Shown in pieces: positions 45,321 through 55,159 of a stretch of 64,000 bases of DNA (position 1 is the first letter of the stretch; each line of letters starts with the position of its first letter). Origin of the DNA: Allofrancisella frigidaquae (GTDB lineage: Bacteria > Pseudomonadota > Gammaproteobacteria > Francisellales > Francisellaceae). The notes under the pieces are model-generated. The model did no database searches. It had not been told where the DNA came from and saw only the letters and a list, made by a program, of their open reading frames with translations. The position numbers and the translations under genes are program-made. The stretch is from contig NZ_CP038017.1 in assembly GCF_012222825.1 (NCBI RefSeq), forward strand, positions 1,054,001 through 1,118,000, written 5' to 3'.

Positions 45321-46237
45321 AACTTTTCTGCCACCCTCAAAATAGCACTTCTTGAGCGTATATTTTTGTCTAATTCATTTTCAGTTGCCTTTGCTTTTTT
45401 AACTACCCACTGTAATTTTTTTAGACCCTCATCTTGTGGAAGCATACGGCTAATTCTGTTAATTTCTACTTTAGGATTTATCAAGTTAGTAAACTTTTGT
45501 TTTACTATTCTATCTTCCAATGAGTGAAAAGATATAGCTGCTAATCTACCACCTACTCTCAAAATGTCTAGTATATTATCTAATAAAATTTCTAAATCTT
45601 TAAGCTCATTATTAACGTATATACGCAACGCTTGAAAGCATCTAGTAGCTGGATTTTTCTTTTCTCTTTGACCAATTGTTTTTCTTATCAATTCAGCTAG
45701 CTCAGTAGTAGTGTTAATAGAGCCATTTACGCTTATATACTCTTTAATTTTCATTGCTATTCTTTTGGCAAATCTCTCTTCACCATAGACTTTAAAAATA
45801 TATGCTAGCTCTTCTACTGTTAAAGTTTCTAATGCTTCTCTTGCTGTTTGTCCCTGAGTGGTGTCCATACGCATATCTAAAGGACCATCATGCATAAAAC
45901 TAAACCCTCGCTTAGCATTATCTAACTGAGGGGAAGAAACCCCCAAATCCATAATAATTCCATCTATCTTACCAAGAAGATCTTGTTTATAGCAATAAGC
46001 ATATATATTTGTAAAACTAGAATGAACCACCTTAAAGTTATTGTATTTATAAAAATTATTTTTAGCATACTCTATAGCTTCTATATCTTTGTCAAAAGCT
46101 ATTAAACTTCCTGTAGTTAACTTATCTAAAATAGCTTTAGAGTGCCCACCTCTACCAAAAGTAGCATCGATATAGATTCCTTGAGGATTAATATTTAAAG
46201 CTTCTATAGATTCCTGCAATAATACTGAAAAATGCAT
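45317..46237 (-). CDS. rsmH: 16S rRNA (cytosine-1402-N4)-methyltransferase
   Basis: RsmH (MraW) methylates N4 of C1402. It starts [14 protein letters not shown] and carries the SAM site [39 protein letters not shown], and [13 protein letters not shown] at 46237 has AAGG 8 bp upstream and matches the family start. An upstream in-frame ATG at 46303 would lie inside the preceding gene. The 306-residue length is right. Confidence 0.96.
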   Translation of the reverse strand: MHFSVLLQESIEALNINPQGIYIDATFGRGGHSKAILDKLTTGSLIAFDKDIEAIEYAKNNFYKYNNFKVVHSSFTNIYAYCYKQDLLGKIDGIIMDLGVSSPQLDNAKRGFSFMHDGPLDMRMDTTQGQTAREALETLTVEELAYIFKVYGEERFAKRIAMKIKEYISVNGSINTTTELAELIRKTIGQREKKNPATRCFQALRIYVNNELKDLEILLDNILDILRVGGRLAAISFHSLEDRIVKQKFTNLINPKVEINRISRMLPQDEGLKKLQWVVKKAKATENELDKNIRSRSAILRVAEKL

Positions 46238-46238
46238 T

Positions 46239-48338
46239 CTAAACCTTAAGTAGTTCATTAGCGAGTTTTTTTGCCCTAGAAAAATCAGTTTTTCCTGAAC
46301 CAAGCTTTGGTATAGCTATTACTTTAAAATAATTTGATGGTTTATACAGATTCTCTATCTTTGACTGCCTTACTATATCTTTAAGCTGATTAGGTTCGAT
46401 TTCTTCTAAGGTATAAAGTAAATTAATAATCTCACCACGTTTAGAGTCATTTGTAGCTACAGCTAAGACCTCAAAGTCCATTTCATGAGAATCATAACCT
46501 TTTCCACGCAAAGCATCATAAATCTGTTGCTCTAACAGTCCTAAACTAATCATTTCACCTGCCACTTTAGCAAATCGTGAATACCTATCAACAACCGTTA
46601 GATAGCCCTCACCATCAATCTTACCTTTATCACCAGTTATATACCAAGTGTGTCCATACTTATCTATCATGACTTCTTTAGTTTTGATAGGATCATTAAG
46701 GTAATAATCCATCTTATTAACACCTCGATAAATAATCATACCTTCTGTACCTAACGGTAGCTCCTCATGTGATTCTGGATGAATTATTTTAAACTGTCCT
46801 CCAGGAACCGTTAAGCCAACTGTGCCAATTTTATTTGGAGCTTTTGTTGGTCTATTAACTGCAGCAACTGGTGATAATTCTGTAGTACCGTACCCTTCAT
46901 TAATAACTTTACCGAATTTAGACTCAAACATCGAGCGAACTTCTTTAGAAAGCTTCTCTGCTCCTGTAATTATAAGCCTTAGTGTAGCAAAGTCTTCTTT
47001 TTTAACTGACTTATTTTTAGTATAAATTCTCAAAAAAGTCGGCGTTGCACATAACACTGTGGCTTTATTTTCTTTAATCAAATTTGCAACTCCCTTAGCG
47101 TCTGTAGGGTCAGGATGACAAGAAATGAATCCACCTTGGAAAAAAGAAACCAAGGAAATAGTTAAACCAAAAGCATGGAATATAGGTAGCACTCCAGCAA
47201 CCGAGTCGGTTTCCCTACATTCAATAACTAAAGTACTTTGGTAAACATTTGCTAGTAAATTTTTGTGTTTAATAGCTATTCCTTTAGGTACGCCTTCGCT
47301 TCCGCTACTAAAAATAATAAATGCCAGATCATCAAGCTTAGTAGGTTTAATGTACTTTTTAACAAGTAAACTTGGAGAAAACAATTTGACTTCCAAAAAT
47401 GTTTTTATAGATTCAAACTTTGATATTTGCCCTTTTATATCTTCTAGATACAAAATTTTACACATAGAGAAAACGTCTTCAACAAAAAAACCTTTATGTT
47501 TGAGCTTTTCAACAAATGCTCTAGAGGTTATTATCGTTTTGATTCCAGCACTTGTTATAGCATGCCTTAGAGACTCTTCTGAAGCAGTATAGTTAAGGTT
47601 AACTATTGTTTTTGCGCTTATAAGTAAAGATAAAATTGCTAAATAACCACCCGCACTAGTTGGCAGACAAATGCCTACATTTTCTTCTTTAGGAAGATAT
47701 GTTTTGAATTTTTTGGCCATAAGTATAGAAGCAGTTACGAATTTATAACCGTTTAAGCAAACTCCCGTAGTATCACTTACAACCTTATTATTTTTAGCGT
47801 TTAACATTTGTCTAAACCATATCTCAGCTGGTGATTTAAGCAAACATAGATACTTTTCCCAAGTTCTTACTGATAAATCATCAAACTCTTCTATTAGTGT
47901 TTTTAAACTTTTTAACTCTGTAATATCAAAGAAAACCTGCCTATCTAAATTTTTACGTTGTGAATAATAAGGCATTTCTGGACCACAAATAAATAATATA
48001 AATCTATTTTTATCTTGGTCAATCTGGGATATAAAATTATTATTTACAAAAAGTAAACTATTATGGTCCCAAAAACTAATATGATTAATATAAGATATAT
48101 TATTTCTACTGAGTAGTCTCTCAAGTCCTTTTGCTCTATTATCAAAACCATCTAGCACTGTTATATGCATATCTGGTAAATAGGTTTTAAGTGCCAACAC
48201 TGAAACTATCGAGGTATCGTTAGCAATAACAATTGAAGTTTCTTTGAGCTTTTTAAAGTCTATATCCTGGTTACAACTATAAATATATTTTTGATTTAAC
48301 CTTTTATGTATAGAGGATTTCAGCTGACTTAATTGCAT
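46239..48338 (-). CDS. AMP-dependent acyl-CoA/acyl-ACP synthetase with a novel N-terminal region
   Basis: The 699 residues end in an adenylate-forming (ANL) domain from about 210. It has the P-loop-like [30 protein letters not shown], and [18 protein letters not shown], plus a C-terminal lysine region (GSGKTDF). This matches the acyl-ACP synthetase half of Aas. In Aas the N-terminal half is an acyltransferase with an H-x4-D motif, but the first 200 residues here show no such motif. The enzyme may activate fatty acids for phospholipid repair. It overlaps the rsmH region closely (1 bp gap) and is divergent from mutM. Confidence 0.75.
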   Translation of the reverse strand: MQLSQLKSSIHKRLNQKYIYSCNQDIDFKKLKETSIVIANDTSIVSVLALKTYLPDMHITVLDGFDNRAKGLERLLSRNNISYINHISFWDHNSLLFVNNNFISQIDQDKNRFILFICGPEMPYYSQRKNLDRQVFFDITELKSLKTLIEEFDDLSVRTWEKYLCLLKSPAEIWFRQMLNAKNNKVVSDTTGVCLNGYKFVTASILMAKKFKTYLPKEENVGICLPTSAGGYLAILSLLISAKTIVNLNYTASEESLRHAITSAGIKTIITSRAFVEKLKHKGFFVEDVFSMCKILYLEDIKGQISKFESIKTFLEVKLFSPSLLVKKYIKPTKLDDLAFIIFSSGSEGVPKGIAIKHKNLLANVYQSTLVIECRETDSVAGVLPIFHAFGLTISLVSFFQGGFISCHPDPTDAKGVANLIKENKATVLCATPTFLRIYTKNKSVKKEDFATLRLIITGAEKLSKEVRSMFESKFGKVINEGYGTTELSPVAAVNRPTKAPNKIGTVGLTVPGGQFKIIHPESHEELPLGTEGMIIYRGVNKMDYYLNDPIKTKEVMIDKYGHTWYITGDKGKIDGEGYLTVVDRYSRFAKVAGEMISLGLLEQQIYDALRGKGYDSHEMDFEVLAVATNDSKRGEIINLLYTLEEIEPNQLKDIVRQSKIENLYKPSNYFKVIAIPKLGSGKTDFSRAKKLANELLKV

Positions 48339-48422
48339 ATTTCTCCCATATTACTCGCAAACTAACCATCGCTAATATGTTATCATATAGTAATCCTAAT
48401 TTTTATAACTAATGTGGATTTT

Positions 48423-49247
48423 ATGCCAGAGTTACCTGAGGTAGAAACTGTAAAAAAAGGTTTATTAGATAGCGTAGTTGACCATACTATTAAAAATATA
48501 CAGATAAACACTGAAAAGTTAAGGTATCCTCTTGATAAAGTAGCGTTAGGTAAATTAAAAAACAAACAAATAAAAGACGTACAAAGAAGAGGCAAGCATT
48601 TAATAGTTTTTTTAGAAAAGAATCTGCAATTAATAATCCATTTAGGTATGTCCGGAGTAATTAAGATTAAAAACTCTTCAACTTATACTGTAATTAAGCA
48701 TGATCATATTATTTTAGATTTAAATAATCAACTAAGTCTAATATATAATGACCCACGTAAGTTTGGCTATTGGTTAATCAATGAGACTCTATTTCCATTA
48801 GAACATCAAGTTTTAGCATCTCATGGTGTAGAGCCTTTAACAGCTGACTTTAACTGTGATTACCTACTTTCAAAGCTAGCAAAAACCTCACGAAAAATAA
48901 AACAAACTATTATGGACAATAGTATTGTAGTAGGTGTGGGTAATATTTACGCTTCAGAAGCTCTTTTTGATAGTCGTATACTTCCAACCAGAAAATCAAA
49001 TACTATCACAAAAAAAGAAGCTAACAGACTAGTAATTTCTATTAAAAAAATCCTTGAAAAAGCTATAAAAGAAGGTGGAACAACCCTTAAGGATTATAAG
49101 AACACAGAAGGTAAACCCGGGTACTTTACCCAACAACTGAATGTTTACGGCAGAGTTAAACAGCCTTGTTATACTTGTAAAACAGAAATACAAAGCTTAG
49201 TCATAGGACAAAGAAATACTTTTTTTTGTAAGAAATGTCAGAAATAG
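48423..49247 (+). CDS. mutM: Formamidopyrimidine-DNA glycosylase
   Basis: MutM (Fpg) removes 8-oxoguanine and ring-opened purines and cuts the abasic site. The mature N-terminus PELPEVET, whose Pro acts as the nucleophile, requires the ATG at 48423. An ATG three codons earlier is rejected. The HLGMSG motif, NPDR-like [21 protein letters not shown], and a C-terminal zinc finger (CYTC...CKKCQ) are all present. The 274-residue length is normal. Confidence 0.96.
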   Translation: MPELPEVETVKKGLLDSVVDHTIKNIQINTEKLRYPLDKVALGKLKNKQIKDVQRRGKHLIVFLEKNLQLIIHLGMSGVIKIKNSSTYTVIKHDHIILDLNNQLSLIYNDPRKFGYWLINETLFPLEHQVLASHGVEPLTADFNCDYLLSKLAKTSRKIKQTIMDNSIVVGVGNIYASEALFDSRILPTRKSNTITKKEANRLVISIKKILEKAIKEGGTTLKDYKNTEGKPGYFTQQLNVYGRVKQPCYTCKTEIQSLVIGQRNTFFCKKCQK

Positions 49248-49401
49248 TACTAAATAACCTTCCATGAAAATTATAAATTGAAATATATATTCCAATCTAT
49301 AGTAAACATAAATCTAACTCATTTTAATTAAATTTTTATTTTCAAAAAGTTTCATATATTATATAATAATATTTAAGTTATTTAATAAAAAATAATTTAT
49401 T

Positions 49402-50208
49402 ATGAGTTACATTGAAGCGCTTGCTTATATACATGAATATATAAAGACTCCTTCTATGCCAAGGAAACTAGGATACTTGCAAAAGCTATTGTTGTGTCGT
49501 AAGCAATATCGTCTTAAGGTCTTAAATAATAAGGAAAATTTGGAGTATATAAAAAACGTTGAAGGATCATATCGTATACTTTTAATGGCTGCATTAATAG
49601 GAGATTTAATTACTTGGAGAAAAGGAACACAATTTGATATAGCTAAGTATATGTCTCTTGAAGAAAAGTTTCATGGATTATCTGCTACAATAAGTTTACA
49701 AGCTAATTGCTGGGATGCGGTATATCTAGCAGAATTCTATATTGATTTAAAGCTAGGTGATGTTTCTCAACATTCGCATATTTATTCGAAGTTTCTTATG
49801 ACAAAAATGCTTCCATGGGGTAATGAAAGATATTTACACTCTATAATGGGTAACTCCGTAGGTGAGTTTCTTATATCAGATGAGAATTATCTTACAGAAA
49901 TTGATCTAAATTGTGTAAAGGATCTAATCCCTGGTAGTTTTTTAATAATCAATGATGTAGATCATGTGGCATTAACTATAACAAATGGATATATAATAGA
50001 TAATCGTTCAAAAGATGGGTTTATAATACGTACTATCAAAGAGTTAGCGCAAGCATATGAAATTAAGAAATTATATGCAATTACTGTGGAGGATTTTAGA
50101 TCAATGCTAGATGAACAACACACTTTTAGTAATACTATGATAAGTAATATAACCGCTAACCACTTCAGTTTTACTGGGATGGATAAGAAAAACCCTTTCA
50201 AGAAATAG
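49402..50208 (+). CDS. Papain-like Cys-His-Asp protein, putative effector
   Basis: This 268-residue protein of no recognised family shows a papain-fold layout. A cysteine at the start of a helix (A-N-C-W-D-A, Cys103) is followed later by V-D-H-V-A-L-T-I (His188) and then by a strand ending in I-I-D-N (Asp200). This order and spacing fit the catalytic triad of papain-fold toxins and some effector deamidases or proteases. No signal peptide or membrane segment is seen. It is the first gene of an accessory island downstream of mutM, with 154 bp of very AT-rich upstream DNA and no clear ribosome-binding site. Confidence 0.45.
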   Translation: MSYIEALAYIHEYIKTPSMPRKLGYLQKLLLCRKQYRLKVLNNKENLEYIKNVEGSYRILLMAALIGDLITWRKGTQFDIAKYMSLEEKFHGLSATISLQANCWDAVYLAEFYIDLKLGDVSQHSHIYSKFLMTKMLPWGNERYLHSIMGNSVGEFLISDENYLTEIDLNCVKDLIPGSFLIINDVDHVALTITNGYIIDNRSKDGFIIRTIKELAQAYEIKKLYAITVEDFRSMLDEQHTFSNTMISNITANHFSFTGMDKKNPFKK

Positions 50209-50459
50209 ACTTTTTTATTTAGGTTCCATAAACACAATTTTATCTAGGCCAAATAAAAGTATCAGTAAGAGCAATCAAATAGTAGACCGTAGAAAAGCTA
50301 TGTCAGTTTTGTCAAATCCATAGGAAACTCTCCAAAATATTTAACACAATAAATATAAAAATAACTAAATTTTATGTATAATTTAAAAAAATAAAAATCT
50401 TATTATAGGTTAAGCAATAAACTACCGGTTTGAAATGGCTATTAACCAAAGGCATAAGT

Positions 50460-51602
50460 ATGGAAAGTAATTTTATTCATTTTTATTGGGCTGGCCCAGA
50501 AGGGAAAGATGTCCCGCATTTTGTATATAAAAACCTTAATATTTGGGCTAAACATTTATACACTTCTAAAAGTCTGTTTATACCTATTCTATGGTGTAAT
50601 GAAGCTGTTTACAAAATTCTAAAATCCCAAAATAAAATAGCTGATATCACTAGTTGTTTAACAAACATTTCTTTACCTACGACAGGGGATTCTGGTTTAT
50701 TTATTGGTAATGATATTAATCACTACAAAAGTGGACGCCAGACTTCGTATAAAAATTTTTATTCATTGTTACCTAAAAAAACAGAAGCTTTCTATGGCTT
50801 AAATTATAAATACAGCTACGAGAGCCATAAGGGTTTCAAAGAAAAGTTCACAGATAAGGAAAAATGGGTCTTAAAAAAAGAAGTAGAAGATAGGTTTAAA
50901 TGTATCCCTGCAATAGTAGTTAACTTTGAAAGTTACTTATACAATTTAGGCGAGACTGACGTTGAAACGGAAAATTTTAGATTTCTATTAAAAGTTTATA
51001 AATTATACAATAAACCATATTTCTATGCTTTTGTAAAAGATACTTATAACGTTCATTTTCTTGCTAACTTTGGAGGTTTATATTTTGATATAGATTTTCT
51101 ACCATTAAAAGAAGATTTTTTTAAATCGATGAACCAAATAAGAACAGAAAAGTATAATAATTCTTCATTAAACCTAATCACTTCTGAATTAAGGGATAAA
51201 AAATTTCAAAATCGGCAAAACTTTACTTTCGTATTGCTTAAATACTGTGATATAAGTGACGAGTCTAAGGAAGTTAACATAAGCAGAATAAGTGCCCTTA
51301 GTAAACTTAAGTATAGTGAAATAGATTCAATAGCTTCATATGATGTGGGGTTTCAAATTTGCCTTGAACCTGTAAAAAGAAAAAATTTTTACATTCCATA
51401 TACACTCCTTAGCATAACAGAACAATTTAAAAGTGACTATGCTAACTACGAAAAGAATGTTAAAGAATACAAAGAAAAAACTCGAAAAATATTTCCAAGT
51501 GGCTTATTTCAAGATAATAAATACAGTGGTTATGAGGGTGTAAATGAGCTACAGAAAAAAATAAGAGCCTTTCCACTTAACTGTGTAAATTCACTTACAT
51601 GA
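50460..51602 (+). CDS. DxD glycosyltransferase (toxin-type), 3' end cut by IS element
   Basis: This protein resembles the sugar-nucleotide-binding glycosyltransferases with a DxD motif, such as the GT44 toxin/effector group or GT32. The N-terminus IHFYWAGP is the first strand and loop, LWC follows, and NVHFLANFGGLYFDIDF places Asp210 and Asp212 as the Mn/UDP-sugar site. The ATG at 50460 has AAGG 7 bp upstream and is preferred over an upstream TTG. The last 12 codons lie inside the left inverted repeat of an IS256-family element, so the natural C-terminus has been lost and replaced by RAFPLNCVNSLT. The protein is therefore probably truncated, though the catalytic region is intact. Confidence 0.65.
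   Translation: MESNFIHFYWAGPEGKDVPHFVYKNLNIWAKHLYTSKSLFIPILWCNEAVYKILKSQNKIADITSCLTNISLPTTGDSGLFIGNDINHYKSGRQTSYKNFYSLLPKKTEAFYGLNYKYSYESHKGFKEKFTDKEKWVLKKEVEDRFKCIPAIVVNFESYLYNLGETDVETENFRFLLKVYKLYNKPYFYAFVKDTYNVHFLANFGGLYFDIDFLPLKEDFFKSMNQIRTEKYNNSSLNLITSELRDKKFQNRQNFTFVLLKYCDISDESKEVNISRISALSKLKYSEIDSIASYDVGFQICLEPVKRKNFYIPYTLLSITEQFKSDYANYEKNVKEYKEKTRKIFPSGLFQDNKYSGYEGVNELQKKIRAFPLNCVNSLT
51565..51592. repeat. IS256-family left inverted repeat
   Basis: Reads GAGCCTTTCC, then through ACTGTGTAAATTC. It is coding for the last residues of the glycosyltransferase frame. It pairs imperfectly with the right repeat. Confidence 0.75.
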
Positions 51603-52827
51603 ATCTCTGAATTCTATGCTCAAACTCGATAGCGAAATAAGGCATAGCCTCATTCCAATATTTAACAGGCATAGACCATTTTTTAGTCAAATAATCTATA
51701 GCCAAGTACAAAGATTTGAAAACAGAGTCATCTTTAGGAAATAGCTTTTTATTCTTAATGACTTTCCTAAACTGGCTATTAAGCGATTCAATCGCATTAG
51801 TAGTGTAAATAACTTTACGAATTTTTGGAGGATATTGCAAGAATACAGTTAAATTATCCCAATTATTTATCCATGACTTTGAAATTAAAGGATATTTAGT
51901 ATCATATTTATTTGCAAAGTTATCAAGCTCAGATTGAGCTATTGCAATGGTATCAGCATCATATATTTTCTTTAACTCTCTAGCTACCTCTTTCTTGTCT
52001 TTATATGGCACATACTTAAGACTATTACGAATTTGATGAACGATACAAAGCTGATGCTTTGTCTCAGGGTATATAGCTTGTATAGCATCAGACATGCCTT
52101 TTAAATTATCAGTACATGCTATAAATATATCCTGTAAGCCTCTATTCTTTAATTCAGTAAAAACACTAAGCCAATATTTAGCACCTTCATTTTGACTGAT
52201 CCAAAGACCTAATACATCCTTATGACCAGTTAACGATATGCCAAGAGCCACATACACAGCTTTATTAATAATATGCTTGTCTTCTCTAACTTTAACGACT
52301 ATACAGTCAAAAAACACTATTGGATAAACTGACTCTAAAGGTCTATTTTGCCATGCTTTAACATCATCAATAATAGCTTCTGTAACATCACTTATAAAGC
52401 TTGTACTTATCTTTGTATCATATAACTCAAATAACTGTTGTTGGATATCTGTAGTACTCATACCTTTAGCATACAAAGATATAATTTTTTGGTCTAAGCC
52501 GTTTATCTTGGTGACTCTTTTGGGAACTATTTGAGGTTCAAAGTCACTATCTCTATCTCGTGGAACTGATATTTCCAAATTACCTGTGTCTGTAGCTAAT
52601 GTCTTGTTACTATAGCCATTCCTAGCATTTGATGAATTAGTCCTTTGGTGTTTTGAATAACCAAGATGACTATTCATTTCTGCATCTAGTGCTTTTTCTA
52701 ATAATCGTTTTGTTAGTTGCTTTAGCAAACCATCTTTCTCAAACATTTGATTAATATCAACACCTGAATCTATTATTTGATCTGCAATAGCTGTGTAAAT
52801 ATCTTCTGACTTCTTATTCTTAGACAT
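51595..52827 (-). CDS. IS256-family transposase
   Basis: A full-length DDE transposase of 410 residues. The catalytic residues appear as Asp174 (FFDCIV), Asp240 (ACTDNLKG) and Glu347 (TTNAIESLN), with the family's C-x2-H between the last two (QLCIVHQIRNS). The N-terminal part contains GYSKHQR...NSRNGYSNKT-type DNA-binding segments and the SxxFISDVT helix. No frameshift or stop is present, so the element could still be mobile. Its stop codon overlaps the end of the truncated glycosyltransferase gene. Confidence 0.95.
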   Translation of the reverse strand: MSKNKKSEDIYTAIADQIIDSGVDINQMFEKDGLLKQLTKRLLEKALDAEMNSHLGYSKHQRTNSSNARNGYSNKTLATDTGNLEISVPRDRDSDFEPQIVPKRVTKINGLDQKIISLYAKGMSTTDIQQQLFELYDTKISTSFISDVTEAIIDDVKAWQNRPLESVYPIVFFDCIVVKVREDKHIINKAVYVALGISLTGHKDVLGLWISQNEGAKYWLSVFTELKNRGLQDIFIACTDNLKGMSDAIQAIYPETKHQLCIVHQIRNSLKYVPYKDKKEVARELKKIYDADTIAIAQSELDNFANKYDTKYPLISKSWINNWDNLTVFLQYPPKIRKVIYTTNAIESLNSQFRKVIKNKKLFPKDDSVFKSLYLAIDYLTKKWSMPVKYWNEAMPYFAIEFEHRIQRFM

Positions 52828-52876
52828 TGTTTCTATCCTTAATATTTCGCTAGAAATAATCTAGCAGGTTAATTAA

Positions 52877-52904
52877 GAATTTACACATTTATTTGGAAAG
52901 TCCC
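52877..52904. repeat. IS256-family right inverted repeat
   Basis: The reverse complement reads GGGACTTTCC, then ATGTGTAAATTC. This matches the left end at most positions and lies 50 bp upstream of the transposase start. Confidence 0.75.
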
Positions 52905-53017
52905 AAATTATTAGTTTGTCATAATCTCATAGAGAAAAGACATCAAATATCTAAAAATTTTACAGCTAAAAGCAAAACTAGTACAGGTTGAGTCTTTTGC
53001 GTGTAAGAATCATTTTT

Positions 53018-55159
53018 TTAATTCAATCGCACCATTTTTTTGCGTTTTGCAATCAAAAGAATGTCTTTATTGATTCCAGGTATATTTTCAATACTCTCAA
53101 TATACGCTTTAGTTGCTTCATCATGGCCTTCTTGCAAAGCCGCGCTTAATCCTGGTTTACCATTACTATCTCTTGCTATCAAAAGCTTTTCTTTGTTGAT
53201 CTCAGGTATATCTTTAATACCCTCAATATACGCTTTAATAGTTTCAGCACGATTGCATTGTAAAGCTAGTTTTAGTCCTGGTGTACCATTACTATCTTTT
53301 GCAGCCAACAGTATTTCTTTATTGATCATAGGTATATCTTTAATACCCTCAATATACGCTTTAACAGTTTCAGTATGACCTTCTTGCAAAGCCATTAATA
53401 ATCCAGGTGTGCCATCAATATCTTTTACGGCTAAAAGTATGTCTTTATTGATCATGGGTATATCTTTAATACCTTCAACATATGCTTTAACTGTTTCAGC
53501 ATAACCTTCTTGCATAGGCATGAATAATCCAGGTTTACCATCGATATCTTTTGCAGCCAAAAGAATATCTTTATTAATCAGAGATATATTTTTAATACCT
53601 TCAATGTATGCTTTAACTGCTTCAGCATGATTATTTTGTAAAGCCATGTATAACCCTGGTACATTATCACTATCTTTCGCCGCTAAAAGTACATTTTTAT
53701 TGATCGTAGGTATATTTTTAATACCTTCAATGTATGCTTTAACTGTTTCAGCATGACCATCTTGCAAAGCCATGTATAACCCAGACGTGCCATCACTATC
53801 TTTTGCTGCTAAAAGTATATCTTTATTAATCATAGGTGTATTTCTAATGCCCTCAATATACGCTTTAACTGCTTCAGCGAAGCCATCTTGCAAAGCTATG
53901 AATAACCCAGGTGTGCCATCACTATCTTTTGCCGCTAAAACCTTTTCTTTTTCCCCATGACTAAGATTTACAGATAAGATCTGCTTAATGCAATTGGTTA
54001 CGGCATCGACATCATTGTCATTTAGGGCTGAAAACAACAAATTAACATTATCATTTAGATTTTGCTTGTCTGTATAAGAATAAGAGTAATGAATGTGTAC
54101 TTGATATCTAGTATTAGTTTTACTATTTAAAATTGAAGTATGTGAGCAAGGATAGTGTTTAACGTAAGAGCTATTATCCCAAACAAAAAGTCCTGAATTA
54201 AGTATATCTGTGCTACTATGGATAAGATACGGTGCTAGGTAAGTATTAAAATCACTATTGACAGAGTCAGATAGGACGATATGATAATCTGAAGGTTTTG
54301 CCTGATTATTTTTTATATCATTGTATCGAATTTTTAATCTGTGATCAAAACATATTTCAAAAGAAAAATTTATCTGATTATCAAGCGTTAATGTATGGCC
54401 ATAGTTTAAATTTAAAGGCATATAGATTGAATCAGTTTGCGATTTTTTTTCGTTCCAGAAACTTCGCTTATTATACTTATATACATTCTTTTTATTATAG
54501 ATAACATTCAAAGTATTAAATACGAAATTCATTTGCTTAATATTATTAACGTCAAATTTGCTATACTCATTTCTGATGAAATTTATAGCGTTTAAACTAC
54601 TTACTTTACTAACAGCATAAATATTTTGGAAATTAGTCTTCTCAAAAGCTTTTTTGTACACTTGATAACGGTAGTTGGCAAGAGAGTTTAGTTGTGGATA
54701 TTTATTTGCTAAACGTGGCTTGTGATAATCAAGCTCCTGTTCGACGGTATTCTTTATTTGCTGTGAAATAGTGTTATCCTCAGTATCATTTTTTTGAACC
54801 AAACTAGTGTGAAGGTCTAGAAGATCATCGTAAATACTGTTAACAGGTTTTTTACGCATACATGTACCAGGCACTAAAATTACATATGCCGGAATGTTTG
54901 AAAGTCCTGTAAGGTATTTCTTGTACTCTTCCTTTGTGGAGCCAGGATGCTCCTTGTCTTTATAAGTTAAAAAATATTCAGGACAGATGACTAAATGCCT
55001 TTGTCCTATTTTATGCTGCACCAGAGTATTGGCATAACCCTTTATTGTATCGATTTGTGATTGGATGTAATCGTCAGGAGATAAATTAGCTAAGCTCTTA
55101 GTGTGTACATGAGCGCCATGAATAATATGGACAACCATATCGCTATTATTTATTGACAT
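53018..55159 (-). CDS. Nitrilase-superfamily domain fused to 42-residue repeats, putative effector
   Basis: The first 380 residues resemble the nitrilase (carbon-nitrogen hydrolase) fold. Glu61 lies in CPEYF after a hydrophobic strand, Cys270 lies in FEICFDHR (compare the family's xxICYDxR), and a candidate Lys is at 228 or 231. Together these form the Glu-Lys-Cys set. From residue 405 there are seven 42-residue repeats with the consensus LLAAKDSDGTPGLxMALQ, then EAVKAYIEGI, each ending in a short acidic/proline turn and resembling ankyrin-like helix pairs. An eighth repeat is cut after 9 residues and the protein ends in a non-repeat tail (RKKMVRLN). An AAGGA site supports the start. No signal peptide is visible. 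The two-part design, hydrolase plus protein-binding repeats, is typical of host-directed proteins. Confidence 0.6.
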   Translation of the reverse strand: MSINNSDMVVHIIHGAHVHTKSLANLSPDDYIQSQIDTIKGYANTLVQHKIGQRHLVICPEYFLTYKDKEHPGSTKEEYKKYLTGLSNIPAYVILVPGTCMRKKPVNSIYDDLLDLHTSLVQKNDTEDNTISQQIKNTVEQELDYHKPRLANKYPQLNSLANYRYQVYKKAFEKTNFQNIYAVSKVSSLNAINFIRNEYSKFDVNNIKQMNFVFNTLNVIYNKKNVYKYNKRSFWNEKKSQTDSIYMPLNLNYGHTLTLDNQINFSFEICFDHRLKIRYNDIKNNQAKPSDYHIVLSDSVNSDFNTYLAPYLIHSSTDILNSGLFVWDNSSYVKHYPCSHTSILNSKTNTRYQVHIHYSYSYTDKQNLNDNVNLLFSALNDNDVDAVTNCIKQILSVNLSHGEKEKVLAAKDSDGTPGLFIALQDGFAEAVKAYIEGIRNTPMINKDILLAAKDSDGTSGLYMALQDGHAETVKAYIEGIKNIPTINKNVLLAAKDSDNVPGLYMALQNNHAEAVKAYIEGIKNISLINKDILLAAKDIDGKPGLFMPMQEGYAETVKAYVEGIKDIPMINKDILLAVKDIDGTPGLLMALQEGHTETVKAYIEGIKDIPMINKEILLAAKDSNGTPGLKLALQCNRAETIKAYIEGIKDIPEINKEKLLIARDSNGKPGLSAALQEGHDEATKAYIESIENIPGINKDILLIAKRKKMVRLN
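53045..53947 (-). repeat. Tandem 126 bp coding repeats (42-residue units)
   Basis: Seven full units and one partial unit of 126 bp encode the repeats of the nitrilase-like protein. Identity between units is highest in AAKDSDGTPGL and KAYIEG. Such tandem repeats can gain or lose units by recombination. They are not CRISPR repeats, because unit length and spacing equal the coding repeat. Confidence 0.85.

Larger units (their letters stand above)
51565..52904 (-). mobile_element. IS256-family insertion sequence
   Basis: A 1340 bp element has one transposase gene and imperfect terminal inverted repeats at 51565-51592 and 52877-52904. The inner 26 bases match at 22 positions, and the ends share G-x-G before CTTTCC. 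The flanking bases (AAAAATAA on the left, AAATTATT on the right) are both A/T-rich but not an identical 8-9 bp duplication, so an intact target-site duplication is not seen. The left end lies in the 3' part of the glycosyltransferase gene. The right end is 113 bp from the nitrilase-repeat gene. Confidence 0.85.

Noticed and set aside
46238-46303. Longer rsmH start at 46303
   Set aside because: The added residues lie within the preceding gene's coding region and are not part of the family. The ATG at 46237 has a good ribosome-binding site and the conserved start.
51557-52912. Target-site duplication of the IS256 element
   Set aside because: The flanking 8 bases do not match.
53045-53947. Regular repeat spacing that could suggest a CRISPR array
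   Set aside because: The 126 bp unit is exactly 42 codons of one protein and the 'spacers' are the same repeat, so it is coding repetition.
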